52,675 nucleotides of DNA, taken from NCBI GenBank assembly GCA_017395545.1, contig JAFPUF010000033.1, forward strand, positions 1 through 52,675, given 5' to 3'. Below the pieces are notes generated by a model that saw nothing but the letters and a program-made list of their open reading frames with translations, was not told the origin of the DNA and did not search any database. This document shows, in pieces, positions 1-9,054 of the stretch. The stretch comes from Treponema sp. (GTDB lineage: Bacteria; Spirochaetota; Spirochaetia; Treponematales; Treponemataceae). Within the stretch, counting starts at the first letter, position 1; the number at the start of each line of letters is the position of its first letter. The position numbers and the translations under genes were made by a program.

Positions 1-1488
1 CCATGCTGCGACTGCCATCAAAGCGATTCCTGCCAGAAGTTGGTTTGCGGCACCGAAGAGGCCCCAAATCTGAGAAAGTGAGAGGCCGCCCAAAATACAT
101 CCGACGATTACCATGAATGCAGTTCCAACGAATGGATTTGCAAGAATCTTGCGGACAGGGCTTTTTGCGTCTTTCCATGTAGGCTCATCATCTTTAAGGA
201 AAAGTTCTGAGAACATGAATCGGCTCAAACGAGTTGCAGAGTCCAAAGATGTGAGTGCGAATACAGAAACAGCGAGTGTAAGAAGCGCGCTGATTGTGTT
301 GTAAACAGGAGTTCCCTTTTCGCCGAAAAGCGTTGCGATACCGGCACCAAATGCAGCAGATGGAGAACCGAATTCTTTTTTGCCCCAAGCTTCCCAAACG
401 ACACCGACAGCAATCAAAGAAATGATGCCAAGAGCAGACTCGATGAGCATTGAGCCGTAGCCGATTGCCTTTGCGTGCTTTTCGTTGTCAAGCTGCTTTG
501 AAGAAGTTCCCGAAGCAATGAGCGAGTGGAAGCCTGAGCAGGCGCCACAGGCAACAGTGATGAACAAAGTCGGGAAAATATAGTTTGCTCCGACCTTCCA
601 GCCGTTGAATGCAGGAATTGAGAAGCTTGTGTTTCCGCGGAATGCAGAAGTTACAATACCGACAAGAGCGATGAGCATCATTGCATAGAGCAAATATGAT
701 GAAAGATAATCGCGCGGCTGAAGCATAATCCAGACAGGAATAAGCGAAGCGATTGCGATGTAAAGACCGATGATGACAATCCATGCGTTGCGGCTGAGAG
801 CGAGACCGACATTAAGACCAAGAACGATGATTGCAGCAATAGCGATGATGCCGATGAGAGTTGCCGGCAATGTCTTGACGCCAAACCGGTTTGTAAGAAC
901 GCCGTAAGCGATAGCAAGGAAAATGAAGAGAACAGAAATGATTGCTGTTGTCTGGTTGTTTGTGAGTCCCTGAGCCTTTGTTACGAAGCCGGTGACCATA
1001 TTTCCAAGTTCATCCGGTTTTGTAAGGAATGTTCCGGCAACGACATTTACGAATGAAGCGATAACCAGAATCAAAACGAGAAGTGCGAAAATAATGAAAA
1101 GCCTCTTTGAAGTTTTGCCCATAGAGGCCTTGATGATTTCACCCACAGATTTTCCCTCATTTCGGGCAGAAGCAAAGAGAGAACCAAAGTCCTGCAAGCC
1201 GCCGAAGAAAATACCGCCGATTACACACCACAAGAAAACAGGAACCCAACCGAAAACAGCAGCCTGAATCGGGCCGTTAATCGGACCAGCACCCGCGATT
1301 GAAGAAAAGTGATGTCCCATCAAAACGGCAGGTTTTGCGGTAACATAATCAACACCGTCAGCCATTTCCTGAGCCGGTGTTTTTCGTGCAGGGTCGATTC
1401 CCCACTGCTTTGCAAGCCATGAGCCGTAGAAAACATAGCCGCAGAAAAGCAAAGCGATTGCAGCAATAATGATAAGTAATGCTGTCAT
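1..1488 (-). CDS. cstA: Carbon starvation protein CstA family transporter (3' end beyond window)
   Basis: Multi-pass inner-membrane protein of the CstA family, whose characterised members import pyruvate or peptides. Reading the minus strand from ATG at 1488 gives an open frame of 496 codons that runs off the window start. It shows the family's early motifs: VMGHHFSSIAGAGPINGPI near residues 48-66, then FFGGLQDFGSLFASARNEG, and later TVACGACSGFHSLIASGTSS. More than ten hydrophobic segments are visible. The start is supported by AGGAGG at 1500-1505. A small hypothetical gene ends 31 bases upstream on the same strand, so the two are probably cotranscribed. Family assignment is firm; the substrate (pyruvate being likely) is inferred. 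Confidence 0.93.
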   Translation of the reverse strand, partial: MTALLIIIAAIALLFCGYVFYGSWLAKQWGIDPARKTPAQEMADGVDYVTAKPAVLMGHHFSSIAGAGPINGPIQAAVFGWVPVFLWCVIGGIFFGGLQDFGSLFASARNEGKSVGEIIKASMGKTSKRLFIIFALLVLILVIASFVNVVAGTFLTKPDELGNMVTGFVTKAQGLTNNQTTAIISVLFIFLAIAYGVLTNRFGVKTLPATLIGIIAIAAIIVLGLNVGLALSRNAWIVIIGLYIAIASLIPVWIMLQPRDYLSSYLLYAMMLIALVGIVTSAFRGNTSFSIPAFNGWKVGANYIFPTLFITVACGACSGFHSLIASGTSSKQLDNEKHAKAIGYGSMLIESALGIISLIAVGVVWEAWGKKEFGSPSAAFGAGIATLFGEKGTPVYNTISALLTLAVSVFALTSLDSATRLSRFMFSELFLKDDEPTWKDAKSPVRKILANPFVGTAFMVIVGCILGGLSLSQIWGLFGAANQLLAGIALMAVAAW

Positions 1489-1519
1489 TTTAGTTTTTTC
1501 CTCCTATTCGGAAAACTTT

Positions 1520-2032
1520 TTATATTAGCGAGCTTACGATTTTCTTGAGGTCACTTCCACGCCTGTTCGTCGCGAAGCGGCCTGTCGAAGTTTCATAAGC
1601 CAGTGCCCTGAAACTGCTCCAGCCATAAAGGCTGAATTTATATGATTTGTAAAAATTTAATTTTTTGATTGTTTTGAAGGATTCGTCTGGAATTTTTTCA
1701 GAAAGATAAATTAAAGTGACATCAGAATTACGGTGGCCAAAATACGGAGTGACCCTTGAAAGCCCCCGCTCCCACGCCATTTTCGCCAGTTCAGAGGCTT
1801 GTCCAGAAGAAAGCTCACTGTCGTCTGCTTCAGAATTATGGGGAGAATAAAAAAAGACAAATTCGTTTGAATCGATATCCGCAAGTTTTGCGGCTTTAAC
1901 CAGGAAATACTGTTCGTTATGAGATTTAAAAACAGCTTCTGCAGCAAAAGGAGACTCCACATCTTCAGTCTTGATATCATAATACCTTTCAAAAGATTTA
2001 AGAATTCTTTCAAGAGCTCCGTTGCTATTCAT
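1520..2032 (-). CDS. Hypothetical protein, 170 aa
   Basis: A soluble protein of 170 residues with no signal peptide or membrane span; I do not recognise its family. It has a mixed alpha/beta character with an acidic stretch near residues 63-76 and ends in a basic tail. It lies directly upstream of cstA on the same strand (31-base gap), so it may be cotranscribed with the transporter. A very good promoter (2042-2070) stands so close to the ATG that the transcript would be leaderless or nearly so, and no Shine-Dalgarno sequence is present. Coding status is supported by frame length and by this promoter; function is unknown. Confidence 0.7.
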   Translation of the reverse strand: MNSNGALERILKSFERYYDIKTEDVESPFAAEAVFKSHNEQYFLVKAAKLADIDSNEFVFFYSPHNSEADDSELSSGQASELAKMAWERGLSRVTPYFGHRNSDVTLIYLSEKIPDESFKTIKKLNFYKSYKFSLYGWSSFRALAYETSTGRFATNRRGSDLKKIVSSLI

Positions 2033-2041
2033 AGTAACAAC

Positions 2042-2070
2042 ATTGTAAGAATATTCAATGTTTCGGTCAA
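2042..2070 (-). promoter_or_regulatory. Sigma70-type promoter of the hypothetical gene and cstA
   Basis: On the minus strand TTGACC (2065-2070), a 17-base spacer and TACAAT (2042-2047). Only nine bases separate the -10 box from the ATG at 2032, so transcription should begin at or within a few bases of the start codon. Confidence 0.65.
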
Positions 2071-2167
2071 TAGAAACAGGAAGTTTATTTTAAGGGGAAC
2101 ACCTGAAATCTCCATTTTTTTAGTGAAGTGCTGATTAACACTTCCTTAGAGATGAACAACTTTTCTG

Positions 2168-2196
2168 TTGAAACTTCTTCTATAAAACATTATTCT
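2168..2196 (+). promoter_or_regulatory. Probable thrS promoter
   Basis: TTGAAA at 2168-2173, a 17-base spacer, then TATTCT at 2191-2196. A start near 2203 would give a leader of about 60 bases before thrS. A small hairpin (GAAGTG 2125-2130 with CACTTC 2139-2144) lies upstream of it and has no clear role. No T-box sequence was recognised in the leader. Confidence 0.5.
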
Positions 2197-2263
2197 ATAT
2201 GAACTATTTTAAATTTTAAGGAATCTCGCCCAGGAAGGCAGTTCCGAAACAGAAGGTACAATT

Positions 2264-4021
2264 ATGGCAGTTGATGAAAAACTTCAGATTGTGCGTCACT
2301 CTTGCGCACATGTTATGGCAGAAGCCATCAAACATTTGTTTCCGGGAACCAAGATTGCAATCGGTCCGGCTATCGACAATGGATTTTATTATGACTTTGA
2401 CTTTTCCACCGCTACCAAAAAATTGACCGAAGATGATTTTCAGGCAGTCGAAAAAGAAATGCGGAAGATTCTTGCGACTGGTGCAGAATTCGTCCGAAAG
2501 GAAGTTTCAAAAGAAGAAGCCCTCAAACTTTTCGCTGATGAGCCTTACAAAGTCGAACTTATTAAAGATCTGCCAGAAGGCGAGACAATCTCAACTTACG
2601 AGCAGGACGGCTACCTCGACCTTTGCCGTGGTCCTCATGTCGCAACAACAAAAGAAATCAACGCACAGGCTTTCAAGATTGACAAAATCGCAGGAGCTTA
2701 CTGGCGTGGTGACTCAAACCGCCCGATGCTCACACGAGTTTACGCTCTCTGCTTCGAAAAACCGAACGACCTCAAAGAATATCTCACGATGCTCGCTGAG
2801 GCAGAAAAACGAGACCACCGAAAGCTCGGAACTGAGATGGACCTCTTCCATGTAGACAGCGAGAACCCGGGTCAGGTTTACTGGCACCCGAACGGATGGA
2901 CAATCTACACCACAATGCAGGATTACATGCGAAAGATGGTTCGCCGAGACGGATATCAGGAAGTAAACACTCCTGCAATCATGCCGCGCAGTCTCTGGGA
3001 GCGGAGCGGTCATTGGGATCACTATCAGCGCAACATGTTCATCACTGAATCAGAAAAACGCCTGTTCGCTATCAAACCTATGAACTGTCCGGGTGCACTT
3101 GAGATTTTCAAGAGCAGGCAGCGTTCTTATAAAGACCTTCCTTTGAGACTTGCAGAATTCGGTCACGATGTCCGAAACGAGGCGAGCGGAACCTTGCACG
3201 GAGTTATGCGTGTCCGAGGATTCGTTCAGGACGACGCACACATTCTCTGTACAGAAGAGCAGGTTGGTTCAGAAGTTGCAAAATTCTGTAAGCTTCTTAA
3301 AAATGTTTACCACGACTTTGGATTTGATGACCTGGTCGTAAAATTCTCTACGATGCCGGAAGACCATGTAGGCGATTTGGCAACCTGGGAGCGTGCAGAA
3401 AAAGCCCTCGCAGACGCTTGCCACGAAGCAGGTCTTGAATACGAGATTCAGCCGGGCGAAGGCGCATTCTACGGCCCGAAACTTGAGTTCAAGCTTTATG
3501 ACTGTCTGGGACGAGAATGGCAGTGCGGTACAATTCAGGCTGACTTCCAGCTTCCAAGCGCAGAACGCCTTGACGCAACATACATCGGAGCTGACAACCA
3601 GAAGCATCACCCGGTTATGCTCCACCGGGCAATTTTAGGTTCTTTCGAGCGTTTTCTGGGAATTCTCATCGAGAACTTCGCCGGAGCATTCCCGACATGG
3701 CTTGCATTCGAGCAGGCAGCAGTTGTTCCTGTAACAAACGACTTTGACGACTACGCAAAAGAAGTTAACGATGCATTGCTTGCGGCAGACATCAGAAGTA
3801 ACGCTTATCTTTCAACCGACAATATGCGAAATAAAATCAAAGTGATTACGAAAGAGCACAAAACACCGTATATCCTGATTGTTGGCGAAAACGAAGCCAA
3901 AGAAAAAACAGTCACAGTCCGCTTCCGACAGTCAAGTGGCCTTGAGCAGAAGACAATGAAGCTCGAAGAATTTGTGGGCTATGTACAAGAGAAAGTAAAT
4001 ACACATTTTGTTGGCATATAA
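2264..4021 (+). CDS. thrS: Threonyl-tRNA synthetase lacking the N-terminal TGS domain
   Basis: Charges tRNA-Thr with threonine; cytoplasmic class II synthetase, 585 residues. It begins directly with the editing domain: H12 and H16 of the HxxxH motif and C121/H125 of the CRGPH motif form the expected editing site. The catalytic core follows with motif 2 near residues 304-325, zinc ligands C275, H326 and H454, and motif 3 around LHRAILGS (453-460). The anticodon-binding domain occupies about 480-575. The usual TGS domain of about 60 residues is absent, and the short upstream sequence offers no room for it in frame. ATG at 2264 follows GAAGG. A terminator sits about 60 bases downstream, so the gene is probably monocistronic. 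Confidence 0.97.
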   Translation: MAVDEKLQIVRHSCAHVMAEAIKHLFPGTKIAIGPAIDNGFYYDFDFSTATKKLTEDDFQAVEKEMRKILATGAEFVRKEVSKEEALKLFADEPYKVELIKDLPEGETISTYEQDGYLDLCRGPHVATTKEINAQAFKIDKIAGAYWRGDSNRPMLTRVYALCFEKPNDLKEYLTMLAEAEKRDHRKLGTEMDLFHVDSENPGQVYWHPNGWTIYTTMQDYMRKMVRRDGYQEVNTPAIMPRSLWERSGHWDHYQRNMFITESEKRLFAIKPMNCPGALEIFKSRQRSYKDLPLRLAEFGHDVRNEASGTLHGVMRVRGFVQDDAHILCTEEQVGSEVAKFCKLLKNVYHDFGFDDLVVKFSTMPEDHVGDLATWERAEKALADACHEAGLEYEIQPGEGAFYGPKLEFKLYDCLGREWQCGTIQADFQLPSAERLDATYIGADNQKHHPVMLHRAILGSFERFLGILIENFAGAFPTWLAFEQAAVVPVTNDFDDYAKEVNDALLAADIRSNAYLSTDNMRNKIKVITKEHKTPYILIVGENEAKEKTVTVRFRQSSGLEQKTMKLEEFVGYVQEKVNTHFVGI

Positions 4022-4083
4022 GACTACCCTACGAGCACAGTTCTTCGGGAGACTAGCTAAAAAACGCTTCTCCAGCATATTTT

Positions 4084-4115
4084 CCCCGCATTGAACGACG
4101 ATGCGGGGATTTTTT
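4084..4115 (+). terminator. Rho-independent terminator after thrS
   Basis: CCCCGCAT (4084-4091) pairs perfectly with ATGCGGGG (4101-4108) across a nine-base loop and is followed by a run of T (4110-4115). Confidence 0.85.
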
Positions 4116-4197
4116 ATCACTCCCAGATCTGAAGTTCTTCGGATTCCTCTTTTGTTTCAATCTGAAAATGCCGTCTATTGCTCCCTGTTACTTCACC

Positions 4198-4226
4198 TTG
4201 TCTTAGCGGGGATTTTTTTTTATAAT
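4198..4226 (+). promoter_or_regulatory. Promoter of the cdaA-cdaR-acpS operon
   Basis: TTGTCT (4198-4203), a 17-base spacer and a consensus TATAAT (4221-4226). The expected start near 4233 leaves a leader of only about 13 bases before the TTG start of cdaA, so the GGAG at 4234-4237 would lie at the very 5' end of the transcript. Confidence 0.65.
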
Positions 4227-4245
4227 CTGTAACTGGAGCAAGATA

Positions 4246-5061
4246 TTGAACGCTTTTAACGGATTACTGACAGTCTGGAATTTTATTCGCCCGGTTATTG
4301 ATGTGGGAATCATGACTTTCCTGCTCTACAAGGCGTACCAAATCATCGTAAAAACAAACGCAATGCTGATTATCAAGGCCGGCATTGTCGTCGCACTCTT
4401 TTACGCGTTCGCTTTTCTTCTCAAACTTTCTACCCTTTTCTGGCTTCTTAATAAACTCGCTCCAGGTTTCGCAATCGCATTTGCAATAGTCTTCCAGCCT
4501 GAGCTCCGTAAAGTTTTCCTCAAAATCGGCCAGAACGACTTTTTTTCAATCAGAAACCGCACCCGTCACACCTATGTTGACACGGCCGTAGTCGCGGCAG
4601 AAACCCTTTCAAAACTCAAAAAAGGAATGCTCGTGGTTTTTGTGCGCCACACGCGACTCGATGACATTATGGACACAGGAACAAAGCTCAACGCAGACAT
4701 TTCCTCTGCCCTGCTTGTTACGATTTTCGGACACGAAACACCGCTTCACGATGCCGCCTGTATCGTTCAGAACGGCAAAATTCTTGCGGCAGGCTGCTTC
4801 CTTCCTTTGAGCGAACAGTATGACATCAAAAAAACTTTCGGAACCCGTCACAGAGCCGCCCTTGGTCTTGCCGAGACAACAGATGCCGTGGTTCTCGTAG
4901 TCTCTGAGGAATCAGGAGCTATCAGCCTTGCTTACGATTCAAAGCTTCATTACGACTTAAAACCTGCCCAGGTCACAAAGATGCTTGAGAATCTTCTTGA
5001 AATCACTGCAAACCAGAAAACGATAGAGGACACAATCGATGAAAGTAAGGCAACTGTTTGA
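4246..5061 (+). CDS. cdaA: Diadenylate cyclase CdaA (DisA_N domain membrane protein)
   Basis: Makes cyclic di-AMP from two ATP. The 271-residue protein has three N-terminal membrane helices (about 15-32, 38-60, 64-85) and a DAC domain from about 105 to 255. Catalytic signatures are PLHDAA with D169 and TRHRA with R201-H202-R203. The first normally reads DGA; here it is DAA (A170), a conservative but unusual change next to the metal-binding aspartate. The start is a TTG preceded by GGAG. The last 23 bases overlap cdaR, as in the common cdaA-cdaR pair, and this context strengthens the call. Confidence 0.93.
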   Translation: MNAFNGLLTVWNFIRPVIDVGIMTFLLYKAYQIIVKTNAMLIIKAGIVVALFYAFAFLLKLSTLFWLLNKLAPGFAIAFAIVFQPELRKVFLKIGQNDFFSIRNRTRHTYVDTAVVAAETLSKLKKGMLVVFVRHTRLDDIMDTGTKLNADISSALLVTIFGHETPLHDAACIVQNGKILAAGCFLPLSEQYDIKKTFGTRHRAALGLAETTDAVVLVVSEESGAISLAYDSKLHYDLKPAQVTKMLENLLEITANQKTIEDTIDESKATV

Positions 5062-6055
5062 TAAACTGATTGAAAACTGGCAGGTAAAAGCAGTCTGTTT
5101 TGTCATCTCACTTTTTTTGTACGTAATTTATCAGAATCAGAGCGTAGACACGCGCGTTTTTTCAGTTCCGCTCGGAATCGAGGCAAAAAACGGCTTTGTT
5201 TCTGTAGAGCCGTCCCCGCGCACCGTCGCAGTTTCAGCCCGCGGAAGGTCAGAGGATCTGGCACAGGTCCGCGAATCAGATTTAAAGGCATATCTCAACC
5301 TCAGTTATGTTGCCGAAGAGGGAAGTTACGATTTTCCGGTTCTCATTACTCTTTCTGACAGCGCAAGCGTCCTGAATCCTCTCGAAATAAAAGTTACTCC
5401 TGAGCGCGTGCGCCTCAAAGTCGAGGAAGAAATCACTTCCTATGTGAACATAGAACCACTTGTGAGCGGAAATCCGGCTTCCGGCTATGCTGTCAAAAAA
5501 GTCTCCGTAAGTCCTGACCAGATTGCAATTGAAGGTCCGCGCTCGATGATAGAAAAAATCACCTCCCTTAGAACGCTCAATGTTACGACAAGCGGTGCAA
5601 AGAGAAGTTTCAGTTCGAAAACAAAAGTCGAGCAGAAAGGAATTTTTATCAGGCACGAAGACCTTGAAGTTTCCGTCACTGTCGAAATCGAAGAAATGAG
5701 CGGGAAAAAGAAATTCACGAATCTTCCAGTAAATTTCAAAAACATTCCGGCAAACCTTGAGCTCAGCGCAAAAACGAGTGATGTAACGGTTACTCTTGAA
5801 GGCTCCCTCCCCGCCCTGGAATCTTTTACTCCCCCGGACAATTTCGTAGTCGCAGATGCGTCAAAAATCGAATCGGCTGGAACTCACTATATTGATTTGA
5901 CTTACACTGTGCCGAAGCGATTCAAGCTTTCCGACGACTTTACAAAGAGCATTCCGGTCACTTTTACGCAAAGGAAAACTTCTGACACTTCACCTTCTGC
6001 AGCAGAAGAAAAAATCACTCTCCCGGAAGCAAAAGTTTACGAAGAAGAGGAATAA
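5039..6055 (+). CDS. cdaR: CdaR (YbbR-domain) regulator of CdaA
   Basis: Membrane-anchored extracytoplasmic protein that in other bacteria binds and modulates CdaA. 338 residues: one transmembrane helix at about 17-34, then roughly three YbbR repeats (about 40-125, 130-220, 225-315) with the typical pattern of short beta strands and the phrase IEGPRSMIEKI. The C-terminal tail is acidic. This is shorter than the four-repeat Bacillus version. Its ATG lies inside the end of cdaA (23-base overlap), and its stop overlaps the next start by one base (TAATG), so translation is probably coupled through the whole block. Confidence 0.9.
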   Translation: MKVRQLFDKLIENWQVKAVCFVISLFLYVIYQNQSVDTRVFSVPLGIEAKNGFVSVEPSPRTVAVSARGRSEDLAQVRESDLKAYLNLSYVAEEGSYDFPVLITLSDSASVLNPLEIKVTPERVRLKVEEEITSYVNIEPLVSGNPASGYAVKKVSVSPDQIAIEGPRSMIEKITSLRTLNVTTSGAKRSFSSKTKVEQKGIFIRHEDLEVSVTVEIEEMSGKKKFTNLPVNFKNIPANLELSAKTSDVTVTLEGSLPALESFTPPDNFVVADASKIESAGTHYIDLTYTVPKRFKLSDDFTKSIPVTFTQRKTSDTSPSAAEEKITLPEAKVYEEEE

Positions 6056-6459
6056 TGATTTTCGGAATTGGCTGTGACATCGCAAAAGTCTCCAGATTTG
6101 AAAAATGGGTCAGGAACGGTGAGATGATTCACCGTTTTTTCAACGAGTGCGAAATCATCGAGATTGAGGATAAATCTATTCTCGAAAAACGGATTAATTT
6201 TCTTTGCGAGCATTACGCCGCACGCTTTGCCGCAAAAGAAGCGTTCGCAAAGGCTCTCGGAACCGGCTTTACAGGACTTGAACTTTCAGACTTCGGAATC
6301 AAAAATAATGAAAACGGTAAGCCGGAATTCTTTTTCGGACAAAAAACTGCCGATAATATAAAAAAGCTCTGTGGTACAAACGCAAGAGCGCAGGTTTCCA
6401 TTTCACACGAAAAGGAATTTGCAGTATCATTTGTAGTTATAGAAACGGGGGATTTATGA
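6055..6459 (+). CDS. acpS: Holo-[acyl-carrier-protein] synthase
   Basis: Transfers the 4'-phosphopantetheine group of CoA to acyl carrier protein. 134 residues, the normal length for AcpS. The magnesium-binding residues are present: D8 in GIGCDIAKVSRF and E62 in AARFAAKEAFAKAL, as is the C-terminal SISHEKEFAVSFVV strand. Start and stop both overlap neighbours (TAATG with cdaR, ATGA with the DUF2225 gene), placing it inside a translationally coupled operon. Confidence 0.95.
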   Translation: MIFGIGCDIAKVSRFEKWVRNGEMIHRFFNECEIIEIEDKSILEKRINFLCEHYAARFAAKEAFAKALGTGFTGLELSDFGIKNNENGKPEFFFGQKTADNIKKLCGTNARAQVSISHEKEFAVSFVVIETGDL

Positions 6460-7373
6460 TTCGAAAATCATCTAAAACCGAAGAAGATCCAAATAAAAAA
6501 CCAAAATTGTCTTACTGGTCAAAAACAAAGTGCATATGTCCGGTCTGTCAGCGGCCTTTCGAAAAAGAGGAAATGCTCACAGGAAGCGGACGAATGAATG
6601 CAGGCGATTTGACCGATGAGCTTCACAGGCTTTACATTCCGTCTCCAAAATACGGTCCGGTTTTCCCTCTTATTTATTCAGTCGGAGCATGCCCGAGATG
6701 CCACCTCGCTTTTTTCTGGAAAGACTTTGAGGATATAACGGATGCCGCTTCCATCAACGCCCTGCGTGACGATGACGAGAACCGCAAGAAGAAAGTCTCG
6801 GCAATTTTTCCGCACTACAATCTGAACCAGGAACGCAATCTTCTGGACGGAGCCGCAATGTACTATCTTGCGCTTCTTTCCTACGAAAAAGTTGATTTGG
6901 GATATGCGCCGACATTTAAAAGGGCTCTGTGCTGCCTTCGGCTTGCATGGCTCTGCAACCACCTGAACGAGACAATCCCGGGCTACAACTACGATTTCAT
7001 CGCAAAAGTCTTTTACCAGAAAGCGACATTCTTTTATGAGCAGACAATCCTGAACGAGATGGATCGTACCGAAAGTTTTTCTCCTGTCAACAATTTCGGG
7101 CCTGACATCGACAAAAACTACGGCTACGACGGAATGATTTATCTGATTGGCATTCTCGAATTTAAATACGGCCAGCAGACAGATCTTCCTCTCCGCTACA
7201 AAAAACTTGACAGCGCAAAAAGAGCAATCGCGCGTGGTTTTGGTCTAGGAAAATCATCAAAAGCAAAACCGGGGCCGCTTCTCGAAAAAGCGCGAAGTCT
7301 TTATGATCAGATTTCAGATTTGCTCAAAGAAGCTAATTCAATCGACTTCGGCGATGACGATGACGAAGAATAA
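6456..7373 (+). CDS. DUF2225 family zinc-ribbon protein
   Basis: Cytoplasmic protein of unknown function, 305 residues, matching the DUF2225 pattern. A CICPVC cluster (C26, C28, C31) and a GACPRCHLAFFWKDF cluster (C79, C82) probably bind one zinc ion. A helical, TPR-like region with repeated aromatic residues follows (about 125-290), and the protein ends in an aspartate/glutamate tail. It overlaps acpS by four bases (ATGA) and is followed 23 bases later by truA. Family recognition is from cysteine pattern and overall layout; no function is established. Confidence 0.8.
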   Translation: MIRKSSKTEEDPNKKPKLSYWSKTKCICPVCQRPFEKEEMLTGSGRMNAGDLTDELHRLYIPSPKYGPVFPLIYSVGACPRCHLAFFWKDFEDITDAASINALRDDDENRKKKVSAIFPHYNLNQERNLLDGAAMYYLALLSYEKVDLGYAPTFKRALCCLRLAWLCNHLNETIPGYNYDFIAKVFYQKATFFYEQTILNEMDRTESFSPVNNFGPDIDKNYGYDGMIYLIGILEFKYGQQTDLPLRYKKLDSAKRAIARGFGLGKSSKAKPGPLLEKARSLYDQISDLLKEANSIDFGDDDDEE

Positions 7374-7396
7374 AAAAACACCAGGAAATAAAAACT

Positions 7397-8179
7397 TTGA
7401 GAAATATTTTACTGACTGTCTCATACGACGGAACTGATTTCTGCGGCTGGCAGAGACAGGATAAAAGCGACTCGGGAAAGCCTGTCCGCACGGTGCAGGG
7501 AGAAATCGAAAGAGCACTCGCAAAAATTCACAAAACCCAGGTGAACCTGACGGGAAGCGGCCGCACTGATTCCGGAGTTCATGCTTTCAGACAGGCAGCA
7601 AATTTTTATTCTCCAATCGACTCAATTCCAGTTGAAAAATATATTCCCGCAATAAACGCCTTTTTACCGCCTGACATCAGAATCATAGAATCGAAAGAAG
7701 TCCCGGAAGATTTTTCTTCAAGATTCTCGGCAACGAGCAGAACTTACCGTTATTTCATTCATACGGGCCTTCCTTTTGCAAGCGAAATGCGCTATGTCTG
7801 GCCTGTTTACCATAAGCCGGATCTCAAAATTCTAAACGAAATGTGCTCTTATCTGAAAGGCGAACTCGACTGCGCAACTTTTGCCGCCGCGGGTGACGCA
7901 AGTCTCTCAACCTGCCGCTACATTGAAAAAGCGCACTTTTTTACAGACAGCAAAAATCCAGAAGTAATTGTCTTTGAAATCACGGCGAACGCTTTCTTAT
8001 GGAAGATGGTGAGAAGTCTCACAGGAACATTGATTTTCTTCGAGAAGTCAGGAAAGTCTCCCGATTATTTTAAGGAAGTTCTTGAGTCAAAAAACAGAAA
8101 AAAAGCAGGTCCAACAGCTCCTCCGACCGGCCTGTTTCTGTACGACATAAGTTTCGACGGAGAACGCCGGCATGTTTAG
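7397..8179 (+). CDS. truA: tRNA pseudouridine(38-40) synthase TruA
   Basis: Converts uridines 38-40 of the tRNA anticodon stem to pseudouridine. 260 residues with the catalytic aspartate D58 in GSGRTDSGVHAF, the N-terminal YDGTDFCGWQRQ strand and the late motif FLWKMVRSLTGTL near residues 198-210. The start is TTG at 7397, preceded by AGGA at 7383-7386; there is no in-frame ATG giving the conserved N-terminus. Last member of the cdaA operon. Confidence 0.95.
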   Translation: MRNILLTVSYDGTDFCGWQRQDKSDSGKPVRTVQGEIERALAKIHKTQVNLTGSGRTDSGVHAFRQAANFYSPIDSIPVEKYIPAINAFLPPDIRIIESKEVPEDFSSRFSATSRTYRYFIHTGLPFASEMRYVWPVYHKPDLKILNEMCSYLKGELDCATFAAAGDASLSTCRYIEKAHFFTDSKNPEVIVFEITANAFLWKMVRSLTGTLIFFEKSGKSPDYFKEVLESKNRKKAGPTAPPTGLFLYDISFDGERRHV

Positions 8180-8203
8180 GGCCGTTTTCCGTCTGATTCT
8201 TAA

Positions 8204-8929
8204 TCACTTTATCGTGATACATGAGACAATTCTTCCGTCGGCTGAGTATCCCCTGCTCGGGTTAGTCTCATCGAGGAAAGCAGTAATTCCTGAGTAGTAA
8301 GAATAATAATAAGTTCCCGGATGAAGAGGAATGTCGATTACATATTTTCCGGGCTCAGTTTCTTTCATTTCGTAAATCCAGCTGTCCCAGTTCGTAAACG
8401 TTCCTCCCAGACGGATTTTTTTTCCGCTCTCAGAGTGACATACAAAATGGGTCATTCCGTTATCAAGTTTTTCGGTAACTTCAACTTCTATTGCAGGAAG
8501 ATTAATGTAAGAAAGGGCGTAATTTTCCTTTTCATTGAAAACGACATTCTTGTTCTGCGGATCGGTTGTCCACAAACCGTCAATAATCACCCGGTAACAG
8601 ATTCTCGAAAGTTTTTTCGGAACTTCCGTGATGTAAAAATAAAATGAGGATGTAATTTCTCCCTCATAACCGTAATTCTTTCTGAGCTTGAAATAGTGAA
8701 TTTTCCGGAATCCCTCGTAATCGAAAGCAATTCCGATAGAATTTGATGTGACCGGCGCGGTAAAAACAACGTATCCGTTAGAAATATAAGGAGAACCAAC
8801 TTCCTGAATACCCGAGAGCGTCAAATCATATTCGTAAGTGTCTGGCTTAGGCTCTTCATCTTTTGCAAAGAGCGGTGAAACTGCAAAGAAAACACCGAAA
8901 ACAGCCAAAAAAATCAAATTCTTTTTCAT
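8204..8929 (-). CDS. Secreted protein with two glycogen-binding-like (CBM48/AMPK-beta) domains
   Basis: 241 residues with a signal peptide (about 1-22, cut near LFAK). The rest consists of two beta-sandwich units resembling the early set/CBM48 fold. The first (about 35-135) contains FKLRKNYGYEG and YRVIIDGLWTTDPQN, the second (about 145-240) contains RLGGTFTNWDSWIYEM and PGKYVIDIPLHPGTYYYSYY, both typical of glycogen-binding modules. There is no catalytic domain. It probably acts outside the cytoplasm. It stands alone between convergent truA and the divergent TPR gene. The role is unknown; the domain call is from recognisable phrases. Confidence 0.75.
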   Translation of the reverse strand: MKKNLIFLAVFGVFFAVSPLFAKDEEPKPDTYEYDLTLSGIQEVGSPYISNGYVVFTAPVTSNSIGIAFDYEGFRKIHYFKLRKNYGYEGEITSSFYFYITEVPKKLSRICYRVIIDGLWTTDPQNKNVVFNEKENYALSYINLPAIEVEVTEKLDNGMTHFVCHSESGKKIRLGGTFTNWDSWIYEMKETEPGKYVIDIPLHPGTYYYSYYSGITAFLDETNPSRGYSADGRIVSCITIK

Positions 8930-9054
8930 ATTTTAATTATCGGAAATTCAAATATCAAATTTACACCTAATTACCTGAAATGACACGAAATATTTTTCTT
9001 TAACTTTGTATTCAAAATGCCGAAATTGAAATATAATAGAACAGGTGGGAAAAA

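Noticed and set aside
2125..2263. T-box or riboswitch in the thrS leader
   Set aside because: Only a small hairpin is visible; no T-box core sequence, antiterminator or terminator before the gene.
2264..4021. Missing TGS domain of threonyl-tRNA synthetase as a novelty
   Set aside because: ThrRS proteins without this domain are known in several lineages, and I believe in other spirochaetes; editing and catalytic sites are intact.
4180..4225. Second terminator from CCC and GGGG followed by a T-run before cdaA
   Set aside because: No real stem can be drawn; the T-run is part of the spacer of the cdaA promoter.
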